A DNA stretch of 64,000 nucleotides from JBCCCJ01 sp039029315 (GTDB lineage: Bacteria; Bacteroidota; Bacteroidia; J057). The notes beneath the pieces are model-generated. The model was not told the origin of the DNA. It was given only the letters and a program-made list of their open reading frames with translations, and searched no databases. The stretch lies in NCBI GenBank assembly GCA_039029315.1, contig JBCCGK010000040.1:27559-91558 (forward strand), in the 5' to 3' direction. A program made the translations under genes and the position numbers. Of the stretch, positions 9,043 through 18,032 are shown in pieces (within the stretch, counting starts at the first letter, position 1; each line of letters starts with the position of its first letter).

Positions 9043-10544
9043 TTCGGGCTTAGAATTTTCAATTCGATCGTAATCTTTCTTCTTTTTTTCAGGTTTTTGT
9101 TTTCTTCTACCTGAAAAATAGACTTCACTTTTTCATTCCTCAAATCATCCAATCTTTTATTCAGGTAAAATAATTTGACAGCTGCAATTTCTTCCGGATT
9201 GAGCCTGTCTCCCTTCTCTACCTGTTTGTTTACCTGAACTCTCCCTTCTTTGAGATAATCAACATTCAATTGTTCATCCTTGGTGAACTCCTCTCCACTT
9301 TTCCTACTTCTGTTGGGATTTACTTCTGCGATATAATTTATTTCCAACAACTGCCCCTTATCCTGCTGGATTTCCTGAATAAGTTGATCAATTACTTTGA
9401 GAAGTTTGGGTATGTCGATCAACTGAGTGATCACCTTATCTTCCACAAGGTCCATAGATCGATCCCTGTTTTCCTCAAAACTATAGGCGATCAGGGTATG
9501 GTCTGAGCCAGAAATATTAAATACCGTTACGTTTATATTTTTTATTTTTTCCTGTCTCAGCTTTCCTTCCAAAGCATTCCACTTTTGCCACTCAAATAAG
9601 GTTTTATCATCAGGATCTTTGGATTGCCAGCTAAATGTTGGACCCAAGGAGCCATCAGGTTCTACTTGGAGGGACAAGTTTGATCGACCAACATTCACCC
9701 CTATTCCCCCATAGATTTGATTTCGTTGGACATTCCTTACACCAAAACGAAATTGAAACGCATCATTTCTCAGAGAAACACCCAAAGAAGCATCTAAAGA
9801 AGTAAATCTATCTATTTGCTGATTGCCTTTTTGTGAGTGAAGACGAAAAAAAGCGAGAATAGCGGCCGATTTATTTGGTATCTGCTGTTTTAGGTTTGCC
9901 TGGACGATGATGTTGCCCGGTAAGTGAGCAGTAAGGGCCTGTTGCCCCCCTTCAGCTTCAGAAAGCTTAATCAAGGTTTCGGAAGAGACTTGCGGGAGGT
10001 TGATCATCAGGTTCACATAAGATTTGTTGGAACCATAGCTTCTATGATAGTTAAGAGCTGTCCCCAAATAAACCTTCAATCCACTTTCCCCTTCTAAAGC
10101 AATATTATCTATGACATTGCCCTGAGCAAGTCTAAGGGAATGAATGTTTGCAGCGACTCCTATGGAGAACTTATTACTTTTCTTTTGGTTGAGATGCAAA
10201 GCCCCAAATACATGCAGTCGATTTTGTCTCAACAGAGCGGCATAATCACTGACAACAAAAGCACCCAAGCCCAACATCTTACTATTGAGGGAATGGGAAT
10301 ACCCGGCGAATAAGGTTCTGGGAGATTCCTGCCATTTTCCCCAATTTTTCCGATACCCTCCAATATAAGCGAGCTGCTTCTCATGCAAACCTGGAGCCGC
10401 AGGATTTTCAAACTGGTAGTTATAGGAAATAGGCAAATAAGCCTCTCCTTGCCCCAATACGCTTGCAAGCAGAAAGCTAACAAAACCGACAGTCAAGCCA
10501 ATTCTGAGAATCCCGTGTTGAATCCTTGAACGAATATGTCTCAT
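9039..10544 (-). CDS. Operon A: PorP/SprF-family outer-membrane protein with C-terminal extension
   Basis: 501 aa, last gene of operon A, overlapping the gene before it by ATGA. A signal peptide ends near SVLGQGEAY. Residues about 35-320 follow the PorP/SprF pattern: early YNYQFENPAAPGL, then YRKNWGKW, FAGYSHSLNSKMLGLGAFVVSD, and repeated beta strands ending RNVQRNQIYGGIGVNVGRSNLSLQ. Known members act with the T9SS, SprF for secretion of the gliding adhesin SprB and PorP as part of the PorKLMNP complex. Residues about 340-501 form an alpha/beta domain not usual in the family, ending in KKRRKITIELKI, loosely like the end of OmpA-type domains; the operon B homologue has the same extension. Expected outer-membrane barrel with a periplasmic tail, pairing with the CHU_C protein just upstream. 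Confidence 0.85.
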   Translation of the reverse strand: MRHIRSRIQHGILRIGLTVGFVSFLLASVLGQGEAYLPISYNYQFENPAAPGLHEKQLAYIGGYRKNWGKWQESPRTLFAGYSHSLNSKMLGLGAFVVSDYAALLRQNRLHVFGALHLNQKKSNKFSIGVAANIHSLRLAQGNVIDNIALEGESGLKVYLGTALNYHRSYGSNKSYVNLMINLPQVSSETLIKLSEAEGGQQALTAHLPGNIIVQANLKQQIPNKSAAILAFFRLHSQKGNQQIDRFTSLDASLGVSLRNDAFQFRFGVRNVQRNQIYGGIGVNVGRSNLSLQVEPDGSLGPTFSWQSKDPDDKTLFEWQKWNALEGKLRQEKIKNINVTVFNISGSDHTLIAYSFEENRDRSMDLVEDKVITQLIDIPKLLKVIDQLIQEIQQDKGQLLEINYIAEVNPNRSRKSGEEFTKDEQLNVDYLKEGRVQVNKQVEKGDRLNPEEIAAVKLFYLNKRLDDLRNEKVKSIFQVEENKNLKKRRKITIELKILSPN

Positions 10545-12607
10545 CTCACAATGGTTAGAGATCCTTCTTTATGAAAATTGGAGTCATTTCTGTTACTCAT
10601 AAGATAAAAGTAAGGGCCATCCGGGATACCACTCCCATCCCAAAATCTGGCATCAGTAATGCTTACACTTTGCTGACAGCCATACACACATATTCCCTGA
10701 CGATTATAGAGTTGAATCAGATAGTCAGATTCTTCTGATTGATTTCCAGCAAATCGGATATCCCAGGTATCATTGACTCCATCTCCATTGGGTGTCAACA
10801 AATTCGGGACAAACATCAATTGCTGAAGATGTAAGAAGAATTCTTCTGTAACCGAGCAAGCCTCATTCATCACAGTCACTTCTCCTTGCAAGTTGGCCTC
10901 GTTTCCTTCTTCTTGTGTGATAAATGTCCAACTCACTTGCAAAATATCTTCATCCCCATCCAGAGGTAGGTCATCTACCAGATCTCCATCAAGCTGTCTA
11001 ATGATCCAGGAATAGGAAACATTCTGCTGATCTGTACTGAATTCTAAGCGGACAGTTGCCTGTTCAGAGACGATAAAGGTATTTGGTGGATCGAATAACA
11101 AATTATTGGAAGTAATCTCAACCTCTGGAATAGCCAATACATGAATACTATCTAGAATTTCAAGACTACAAGGCCCATCCTGAATGCTCAATCGGATCGG
11201 GAAAGTCCCTGCTTCCGGGAACTGAACAGGAAAAGGGCCTTGCTCGCTGATGGTGGAGGGCATGGCGGACATATCAAACTCCCAGAGGTAAGTGGCATTG
11301 GGTGAGGTAAAAGCTGTTGAAAAATCAGCACTTCCTCCAATGCAGATGGTTTCATCAAAGGGGTCAATCATGGCAGAAATCCCTTCTGTGACCACCACTG
11401 AATTATCAACAAAATCAGAAGCCAGATTCTCACAGACCGTATTCTCTCGTCTGGCAAAATAGGTCGTGGAATTATCTGGTTGTCTCATGATCATTTCGCC
11501 CTGATCAAAAGAATTCCCGGCAGTATCTATATACCAAAAGATGTTTTCAAAAGATTCAGTACTCCCTCCCCTAGCTTCAAGATCGATTCTTTCGCCCCTA
11601 CAAATGGAGGAGGGATCGATTGTCATGCTGTTGAGTTCATCTGGCCTGCCATATACGTCAATGGTGATCTCTTGCAGGACATCTTCATCTATACAATCTG
11701 AATCAGAAACGATCTTTGCATAAATGGTGGTCGTGGTTCCAGAATTGTCTACATATGAATAGGTTCTCCCTTCGTTGATTTTTTGGGTTGCATCTGCATC
11801 GCTATACCACTCTACTCTTCCTCCTGCTTCCTTTCCTCCATTGGCTGTGAGGGTGGTACTTCCTCCAGGACAAATAAGCGTTGAGGAAGCTGTGATATCT
11901 GTAATTTGTTCAGACTTGGGGGTCTCTGATATGGTTACCTCAATCGTATTTGAGCTGTCATTGCAGGCTTCTCTTCGCGCATAGTAAGTTCCTGCTGAAC
12001 TGACAGGAATACTCTCGCCACTTCCCAGGAATGTCCCTCCCGAACTTGGATTTCCATCATACCACTTGATGTCGGATTTAGGACCAGCATTGGGGTCTGA
12101 CTCTGAGACGAAGAGTTCGATAGACTCTCCTTCACAAATTTCCCGCCCAACTGGATTGGTGGTAATGCTGTCAAGGGTGGTTGGAGCAGAACTTATAAAG
12201 ATTCTTCTGGTATCATTAAAGGTGTTTGGAGAACCATTAGTCGGGGTTAAAGACAATCTAAACTTGGTAGCATCTAACCACGATTGCGCATTATTTACAG
12301 TCAAACTTAAGGTAAAAACACTGCTGGTTTCTCCTACTAATGATCCAGAAGCTCCAATTACTGAATCGTCTGCGTCTACCAAGACAGTGCCACTTCCACT
12401 CGTTGTGGAATTGATATACTTCCAATTAAATGAGGTAAAGTCTTTGCCTCCTCTGGTAATTTCAGCAGAGATGACAAATGTATCTCCTTCACAAAAATAC
12501 ATTGGAGGTTCAGGAGAGAAACTAATGGACTGACTCATGCCATTACTGAGACATACGATCATTAGCATCAACCATCCCAACGACGCATAGATTTGATGAA
12601 AGTTCAT
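10541..12607 (-). CDS. Operon A: secreted Ig/PKD-repeat protein with T9SS type B (CHU_C) tail
   Basis: 688 aa. Signal peptide at 1-25 (IYASLGWLMLMIVCLSNGMS). Several Ig-like/PKD-like modules follow, each with the C-E/R-G-E-S/T start: FCEGDTFVISAEI, EICEGESIELFVS, LICPGGSTTLTANGG, SICRGERIDLEARGG and ICIGGSADFSTAF. The C-terminus (about 595-688), FVPNLLTPNGDGVNDTWDI...YNRQGICVYG...WDGSGIPDGPYFYLM, is the CHU_C gliding-motility-associated, T9SS type B signal. It is thus a cell-surface protein that needs the T9SS, and is joined to the PorP/SprF gene after it and the FHA gene before it by ATGA overlaps at both ends. Type B substrates with an adjacent PorP/SprF gene are a known pairing; its operation with a Ubl operon is not known to me. 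Confidence 0.88.
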   Translation of the reverse strand: MNFHQIYASLGWLMLMIVCLSNGMSQSISFSPEPPMYFCEGDTFVISAEITRGGKDFTSFNWKYINSTTSGSGTVLVDADDSVIGASGSLVGETSSVFTLSLTVNNAQSWLDATKFRLSLTPTNGSPNTFNDTRRIFISSAPTTLDSITTNPVGREICEGESIELFVSESDPNAGPKSDIKWYDGNPSSGGTFLGSGESIPVSSAGTYYARREACNDSSNTIEVTISETPKSEQITDITASSTLICPGGSTTLTANGGKEAGGRVEWYSDADATQKINEGRTYSYVDNSGTTTTIYAKIVSDSDCIDEDVLQEITIDVYGRPDELNSMTIDPSSICRGERIDLEARGGSTESFENIFWYIDTAGNSFDQGEMIMRQPDNSTTYFARRENTVCENLASDFVDNSVVVTEGISAMIDPFDETICIGGSADFSTAFTSPNATYLWEFDMSAMPSTISEQGPFPVQFPEAGTFPIRLSIQDGPCSLEILDSIHVLAIPEVEITSNNLLFDPPNTFIVSEQATVRLEFSTDQQNVSYSWIIRQLDGDLVDDLPLDGDEDILQVSWTFITQEEGNEANLQGEVTVMNEACSVTEEFFLHLQQLMFVPNLLTPNGDGVNDTWDIRFAGNQSEESDYLIQLYNRQGICVYGCQQSVSITDARFWDGSGIPDGPYFYLMSNRNDSNFHKEGSLTIVR

Positions 12608-14280
12608 ACCAATATCCCTTTTTGGATTTTCCGATTCTCAATATATCTGAAAACAGTGTTCCCCTTTCTTCCCAATCGTATTTCATCTCCCCCCTCCAAC
12701 GGACAAGACGCTCCATCCTCATATATCTGTCCATTGACCCAAATCAGAGCCTCCTTGATGGGTCTGATGAAGACCTTGTGCTTGTTGACATAAATCTCTG
12801 CATGTCGCGGATATACTTCGTCATCAGACCACTTCACCCGCACCTGCACATTTTTGGATTTGAGATCATTTCCAATGACAACCATTTTTCCTTCAAGTAG
12901 CCAGCCATCTATGGCGGTGATAAACCCTGCTTTGATGGAAGGAGAGATGACTTCCAGTTGGATGGTTTCGAGTCGGGTGGAGATCCCTTTCATTAGGCCC
13001 CCCATGACCAGTCCCATACTCATGAATGACAGAAGACGAATAAAGTCTGCGGGACCTTCTGTGATGAGAAGCAATACATAGACAATCGCAGACAATAATC
13101 CCGCTATCAATCCACTGATTATTCCTCTTTTTGTAGAAAGGCTCGAACGGACAGACATGAGATAGCCGAGCGCGACACTACAGGTCATCCAGATCAAGGG
13201 TCCAATTATTCCGGGATTCTCAAAGGTTCCAAACCCCAGCATAAATAACAGTCCAGAGATGATTCCGCCTGCGACCGCCCGCATAAGAATTTTGGGCCAG
13301 GCTTCCCTAATCCGCTGACCCGGTCCTACTTCTTCTGCCCATGAGAGGGCTAATGTGATCCCGAACCCCAAACCTACTCCCCAACTGACACTCACCCAAA
13401 AGTCTGAAGGGGCAAACAATTGGGTATATAAATTGGAGACGATCCATCCAAGGAATCCTCCTACAGCACCAAACCAAATCCAGTTGAAGAGTTGGAAACT
13501 ATCAACTTGTTGAAAAAATTGTCCAGCACCAATGTCTGCTCGATTGTGGCATTCATGATAATTTTGACATTGATAGTTTTTGCTTCTCCACACACTCAAG
13601 GCTGTCCCACATTTGTCTTTCAGTTCGCACTTGTCTGGATATAAATATACCAGGAGTTCATCATCTGGGAGCAGTTCTCCTTTTTTGATGGGATGATGTC
13701 TTCTGAAGCCTGTTGTTCGGTGGAATATTCGATGTGTGATCACATTTTTTTTGAATTCTCTCAGTTTCAGCATCGGTATTCCTTCACTGAATGCTAACAG
13801 CAACAAGAGTAAGATCAATATCCCATAGGTAAAACCTTCCGAGAATCCCATTCCAGACTTGAGATTGAACGCCTGGATATAAGACCAGTTCTTGATTTTT
13901 AGATCTTGGGTAATTGGTTTACCGTTTTCATACCATTCAATTGTGTAGATTCTGCTTTCCCGATGGAGATCTTTCGTAGAATCCACCTTCAGTTGGAGAT
14001 ATATTTCATTGGTATGTTGATTCTCTACCTTCCCAAGATAATTGATTTTTAGTTCTTGCCGACTTCCTTTTATCGTCTCAAAAGCCTTTAATTCTTGATT
14101 CTGACCATCAAATTGATAAAAACTCTTGCCGTTTTTTTCAGCCTGGAGGTGAATCGTGATATAAGGGGAGGTCTTATAGACAGTATCAATCTGCAAAGAT
14201 GGTTCCTGTGCAACAATCCAGGAATTGCCCACAAAAAAGCAGAACAAAAAGCAGATTGCGAGATTCTCTAGCTGTTTCAT
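12604..14280 (-). CDS. Operon A: polytopic membrane protein with cytosolic Cys loop and C-terminal FHA domain
   Basis: 558 aa. Signal peptide (1-25), then a periplasmic beta-rich domain (about 26-145) and TM1 (151-168). A cytosolic loop follows with Cys218-x5-Cys224-x13-Cys238-x5-Cys244 (motif YQCQNYHECHNRA), a likely metal site. Six more hydrophobic segments (about 266-431) give an even path back to the cytosol for a C-terminal FHA domain (about 455-548): G470, R492-H493, N516-G517, G531-D532 and LG at 536-537 match the FHA core. FHA domains bind phosphothreonine peptides, so this protein may bring phosphorylated partners or Ubl enzymes to the membrane. The Cys loop is conserved in the operon B copy and could be an E3-like element; that is inference. 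ATGA overlaps on both sides. Confidence 0.8.
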   Translation of the reverse strand: MKQLENLAICFLFCFFVGNSWIVAQEPSLQIDTVYKTSPYITIHLQAEKNGKSFYQFDGQNQELKAFETIKGSRQELKINYLGKVENQHTNEIYLQLKVDSTKDLHRESRIYTIEWYENGKPITQDLKIKNWSYIQAFNLKSGMGFSEGFTYGILILLLLLLAFSEGIPMLKLREFKKNVITHRIFHRTTGFRRHHPIKKGELLPDDELLVYLYPDKCELKDKCGTALSVWRSKNYQCQNYHECHNRADIGAGQFFQQVDSFQLFNWIWFGAVGGFLGWIVSNLYTQLFAPSDFWVSVSWGVGLGFGITLALSWAEEVGPGQRIREAWPKILMRAVAGGIISGLLFMLGFGTFENPGIIGPLIWMTCSVALGYLMSVRSSLSTKRGIISGLIAGLLSAIVYVLLLITEGPADFIRLLSFMSMGLVMGGLMKGISTRLETIQLEVISPSIKAGFITAIDGWLLEGKMVVIGNDLKSKNVQVRVKWSDDEVYPRHAEIYVNKHKVFIRPIKEALIWVNGQIYEDGASCPLEGGDEIRLGRKGNTVFRYIENRKIQKGILV

Positions 14281-15980
14281 GTTGATTCTTCCTGATTAGG
14301 TTCTTCTGTTTGTCCGATACTCTCCAATCCTTGCCAGGGCAAAAATATTGTCTCCTCTTCATTCGGATGAAGTTGTTTTCGATCACCTGAATTGTTGAGC
14401 TCTTCTTTGGATTCCTTCCAGGTGAAAAAGGCGGTTTCCAACTTGGGTCTAGGATCTCTTGAAAGTGGGTCGACCTCCATCGCAATCTGATAAGACTCCC
14501 GAAACAGCTGACTATGCTCTCTCAAATCAGCCTCAGACAGAAATAATCCATGTCCAGGATGGGTATGAAACCAACCAACCAGCTTCAGATCTGGATTTTC
14601 TCGCATAGCATCATCCAGCTGACTCCAGGCCAATCCTCCGAAAGTAAGGGTATATCGATTTTGGGCGTCGGCATCTATCGGAACAAATCTGGTGATCACG
14701 AGTTCATAGGGCTTTTCTCCAAAGACCTTCCCGAGCAGAAATCCACCTATTTCAGGGATTTGTTCTATCTGATCCATATCCAGCTCCATCTCGTCCTCCT
14801 GATGCTTCTCAATCCACTGCAAAATGGCTTGCTGGCTGTCTCGGTGGAGGTAGACTGTCTGCACGGCTGTATCTTCCCAATATTCTCTCAAATCTTGTTT
14901 GAGAAAGGAGTCATCTTTCAGGATCTTTTCCAAAGAAGCCACTTCGGCTCTCTGTTGAATGACAGGAGGCTCCACTATTTGGATAGACACTGTTGATTGT
15001 TGCGTCTCCTCTTTTTCCTTGGTCTCCTTCTTTCCCTCATTTGTTTCCTCTAAGGATCTTCTCTTCATTCCTTGTTCGTTTTTTCTTTTCCTTGCTCTTC
15101 TTCCGAGAATGAGAAGCAGGAGCAGAACTGCCCCAGAGACAAAAATGAGCGTCCAATATCTTGGTGGGATTTCGGGCAGGGAGAAATTTCCGATCCAATC
15201 GATCACTCCTGTATTGTCCCCCTTCAAAACTGTGTTTGTAGAGTCTACTTGAAATGGGTTGGTCAAGGGCTCATTCGTACTGTCTTCCGGCAGCGGATCA
15301 GGCTGATCTGGGTTCTTGGGATCGTTTCCTGTCTCTTGTTCTGGATCTGGGTCAGGGTCTTTTGTTGGAATGGCAACATTTCCTGAATCCTGCCCTTCTT
15401 CCTGTACGTTCTGGCCTCCATTGGCTGTTTCATGAACTACCGTTGAATTCGAGGAATCATTTGTGGGTGTCTCACTTGTATCTGGAGGCGGATCAGGTAC
15501 ACGAGCAGTCGGCAATATGTGAATCGGAATGGAAAAAGTAGCGAATACTGAATCTTTTTTGCCTTTTAGATATAATTCCCCCCTAATGTTCTCATTGAGG
15601 CCCAAAAGGGTATCGAAGGAAGCGCCTAATTTGAAAATAAACTCAGGTAAAACCAGATTAACATTTTCTTCTTTGTTCTTTTCAATCAAAGATTTGCTAT
15701 CAAACAAGCGAATCCAATATGACTCTGCATTCTCTATTTCAAGGGATACCCAACCTTGCAGGAAAATCTCACAGTTTTCAATATCGCTTATCGATATGGC
15801 TCCGGTTTTGCCATCTATACTTGCTCCCTCAGTTGCGATTTCATATGACACCTGCTTGACTGTCCCATCCAAATCCTGAAAAGAAAAATTCCCTTTATAT
15901 TCATCTTGGCAGTAAGCTGCTCCAACGCTTAAGCTCGCGAACACACAACAGAGACACCATATGTAGACCCATTGATTCAC
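14277..15980 (-). CDS. Operon A: membrane-tethered JAMM (JAB1/MPN) isopeptidase
   Basis: 567 aa from a GTG at 15980, which lies four bases after the previous stop, has AAAGG upstream and gives a clean signal peptide (VYIWCLCCVFASLSVGAAYC); the longer ATG at 16025 would overlap the previous gene by 41 bases. A periplasmic beta domain (about 28-165), a Pro/Asp-rich linker and one TM (about 284-302) are followed by the JAMM domain (about 375-530) in the cytosol. All metal and catalytic residues are present: Glu410 (PEIGGFLLG), His472 and His474 (GWFHTHPGHG), Ser482 and Asp485. JAMM enzymes cut Ubl-target isopeptide bonds or trim Ubl tails; here the enzyme would act at the inner membrane, perhaps gated by its periplasmic domain. 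Confidence 0.88.
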   Translation of the reverse strand: MNQWVYIWCLCCVFASLSVGAAYCQDEYKGNFSFQDLDGTVKQVSYEIATEGASIDGKTGAISISDIENCEIFLQGWVSLEIENAESYWIRLFDSKSLIEKNKEENVNLVLPEFIFKLGASFDTLLGLNENIRGELYLKGKKDSVFATFSIPIHILPTARVPDPPPDTSETPTNDSSNSTVVHETANGGQNVQEEGQDSGNVAIPTKDPDPDPEQETGNDPKNPDQPDPLPEDSTNEPLTNPFQVDSTNTVLKGDNTGVIDWIGNFSLPEIPPRYWTLIFVSGAVLLLLLILGRRARKRKNEQGMKRRSLEETNEGKKETKEKEETQQSTVSIQIVEPPVIQQRAEVASLEKILKDDSFLKQDLREYWEDTAVQTVYLHRDSQQAILQWIEKHQEDEMELDMDQIEQIPEIGGFLLGKVFGEKPYELVITRFVPIDADAQNRYTLTFGGLAWSQLDDAMRENPDLKLVGWFHTHPGHGLFLSEADLREHSQLFRESYQIAMEVDPLSRDPRPKLETAFFTWKESKEELNNSGDRKQLHPNEEETIFLPWQGLESIGQTEEPNQEEST

Positions 15981-15984
15981 TGAT

Positions 15985-18006
15985 TTAGCCTTTGAGAGGG
16001 TTATTTCTTCTGTAAATAAATACACTCAGCCCAATGATCAAAGGCCACCACAGGATCCACCAATTATTCCAGGGCCTTGAAATGGTGTAGGTAGAAATGG
16101 GTTCATTGCTTAGTTCAAGGCCACTTTGGACGTATAAGTTATAGGTCCCTTTCATATCTTGTGAAAGCTTTTTTTCCTGAAAGATGGCAATGGAATCTTT
16201 GGGGATCAGGGGATAATATCTCTTTTCTCCCTCCTTCTCAAAAATCAAATGATAGGGAGGGACACCATTCCTAAGTAAGATGTACAAATCTGATGAATCG
16301 GTCAGCATTATGGCCTCAAAGGCCATTCTGAAAAAAGTGATGGTATCCATATCTCCATTGATCGCTCCAAGAAAAACATGAACCCGTTCAGAGTTGAAAT
16401 TGACCGAAAAGGTAAGTCTGCCTGTAGAATCAAGGCCAGCAGTATCTAGTGCAACCCTAGAAGCACTTGAATCCAGTGATGGATCAAAGACCCCCAGCAA
16501 GCGAATTTCTTTCCCTGATTCTACATTGGCGACGAATTCAGTTCTCCCACCGGCATTTGAGGTCTGAGATATTCTTCTATGGGCTGATATCACAATATCC
16601 CTGGTGTAGGGGATGATTCTGGCTTGCAACGCCTGAAGGTTTTCTTTGCAGGAGGAGTTCACATTTTTTTCTAACAAACTGCTTATATCTCCCAACAGAA
16701 GGTCCATTTCCACTGAGTCCAGCGGATACTTGCTTTTTGCCTGTCCCCATCTTGATGCAAAAGAGTCGATCTCCCTCTCGCAGCCTTTGGTTGTTTGCTT
16801 TTTCGGTGGCTTTTTCAATTTATCACACATCTCTTTCAATTCCCCATCACAATCTTGATCAGGACATTGGGATCCTAACTCTTCGCAGGCAGTCTTTTTG
16901 GCTTCTATATTTGACGTCTCTGAGCGAATCACCTCACACAAGGATTCACAAAATGTCTTGTGCGCTTCCGCTTCTCTTAGGGCTTTTATCCGATTGTTGA
17001 CCGCCGTTTTGTACTGACAATTGTAGCCATACTTTGCCAGTGTATCGCAAAAGTTATGTTTATAATTGATCAATTGGTCAAGGGAATTCTTGTCAAGGTA
17101 TCCCCAAGTCGAAACGTCTTCCTGTTTCACAACGGCTAGTGCAGTGTCCTTGTACTTGTCGAGATCAGCACCGCCTCCGGAGATCTTGCCAAATCGGCTG
17201 ATATATTCGACCAATGGTTGGAAGGAAGATCGCTCAATTGCTTTTTTCCGATAGCTATCTTCCCATTTGATGATCTGTTCTTTGATAAGAATAAGACTCT
17301 CGAGGATCTGTTGGCTCTGCGGATCAGGACTTCCACGCTGCAATTGCCAAAATTGCTGATAATCGTCCATCAATGCAATCAAGTCATGAATTCCGTTAGG
17401 AGAATCTCCTAATTTTTTGATCTCATCATGTTCTAGCTTAAAAAATCTGATGGTATACAACAAAGAACCTCTAGTTGCCCCCGTAAACACAAGATCAGCT
17501 GCTTGATATTTCTCATATTGGAAATCAAATACCAGAGCGCCTTTGCCATTATTTGAAATGGAAAAATCATGAAAGGATTTGCCATTCTGAGTAATCTTGA
17601 ATCGTTGTTGTCTGTTTCTTTTGGTTGAAATTGCTCCTGTTCCTGTTAATTGAAAATCAAGGAAATTCCCATTTCCTACAAAAATGGATTTTTCTATCAG
17701 AATGGATTTTTCACTCGGCTTAGCAAAGAGGGAACATTTTATTTTGTCGATATCACTATTATCATATAGATAGATACTCCCATCTCTGATTGGGATTTCA
17801 GTCCCTTTTAGCTGAATCTTTTCTTTGCTGATATAGATTTCTTCAGATTGTTCAGTGGATTTGTTCCCCTCTCCGTCCACGAATTGGTAGCTGATGACAA
17901 TTTTTCTTTGTCCGTAGCCTGATCCTACCAACAACCCCAAACAAAGAAAGAGGCATAGGGAATACCTCAACCAACTCATCACTGAACCAAAGGAAAGAAG
18001 AACCAT
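15985..18006 (-). CDS. Operon A: periplasmic protein with C-terminal membrane anchor, function unknown
   Basis: 673 aa. Signal peptide (about 12-33, ...LVGSGYGQ), N-terminal beta domain (34-170) opening QRKIVISYQFVDGEG, a charged helical middle rich in Cys (about 320-420: FCDTL, NCQYK, FCESLCEV, QCPDQDCDG), then a beta-rich part with NGVPPYHLIFEKEG, and one TM (WWILWWPLIIGLSVFIY) with a short basic cytosolic tail. The opening QxxxVxYxxxxGE-like strand and the late G-x-P-P-Y motif recur in the operon B homologue and in the JAMM proteins, so these proteins seem to share periplasmic domains. Not a recognised family. Position between E2 and JAMM suggests a periplasmic sensor or partner of the JAMM protein. 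Confidence 0.75.
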   Translation of the reverse strand: MVLLSFGSVMSWLRYSLCLFLCLGLLVGSGYGQRKIVISYQFVDGEGNKSTEQSEEIYISKEKIQLKGTEIPIRDGSIYLYDNSDIDKIKCSLFAKPSEKSILIEKSIFVGNGNFLDFQLTGTGAISTKRNRQQRFKITQNGKSFHDFSISNNGKGALVFDFQYEKYQAADLVFTGATRGSLLYTIRFFKLEHDEIKKLGDSPNGIHDLIALMDDYQQFWQLQRGSPDPQSQQILESLILIKEQIIKWEDSYRKKAIERSSFQPLVEYISRFGKISGGGADLDKYKDTALAVVKQEDVSTWGYLDKNSLDQLINYKHNFCDTLAKYGYNCQYKTAVNNRIKALREAEAHKTFCESLCEVIRSETSNIEAKKTACEELGSQCPDQDCDGELKEMCDKLKKPPKKQTTKGCEREIDSFASRWGQAKSKYPLDSVEMDLLLGDISSLLEKNVNSSCKENLQALQARIIPYTRDIVISAHRRISQTSNAGGRTEFVANVESGKEIRLLGVFDPSLDSSASRVALDTAGLDSTGRLTFSVNFNSERVHVFLGAINGDMDTITFFRMAFEAIMLTDSSDLYILLRNGVPPYHLIFEKEGEKRYYPLIPKDSIAIFQEKKLSQDMKGTYNLYVQSGLELSNEPISTYTISRPWNNWWILWWPLIIGLSVFIYRRNNPLKG

Positions 18007-18032
18007 AACTGAATAATTTGGATCATAATTGC

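Noticed and set aside
16025..16025. ATG at 16025 as start of the operon A JAMM gene
   Set aside because: It overlaps the previous gene by 41 bases and puts 15 charged residues before the signal peptide; the GTG at 15980 follows the stop directly.
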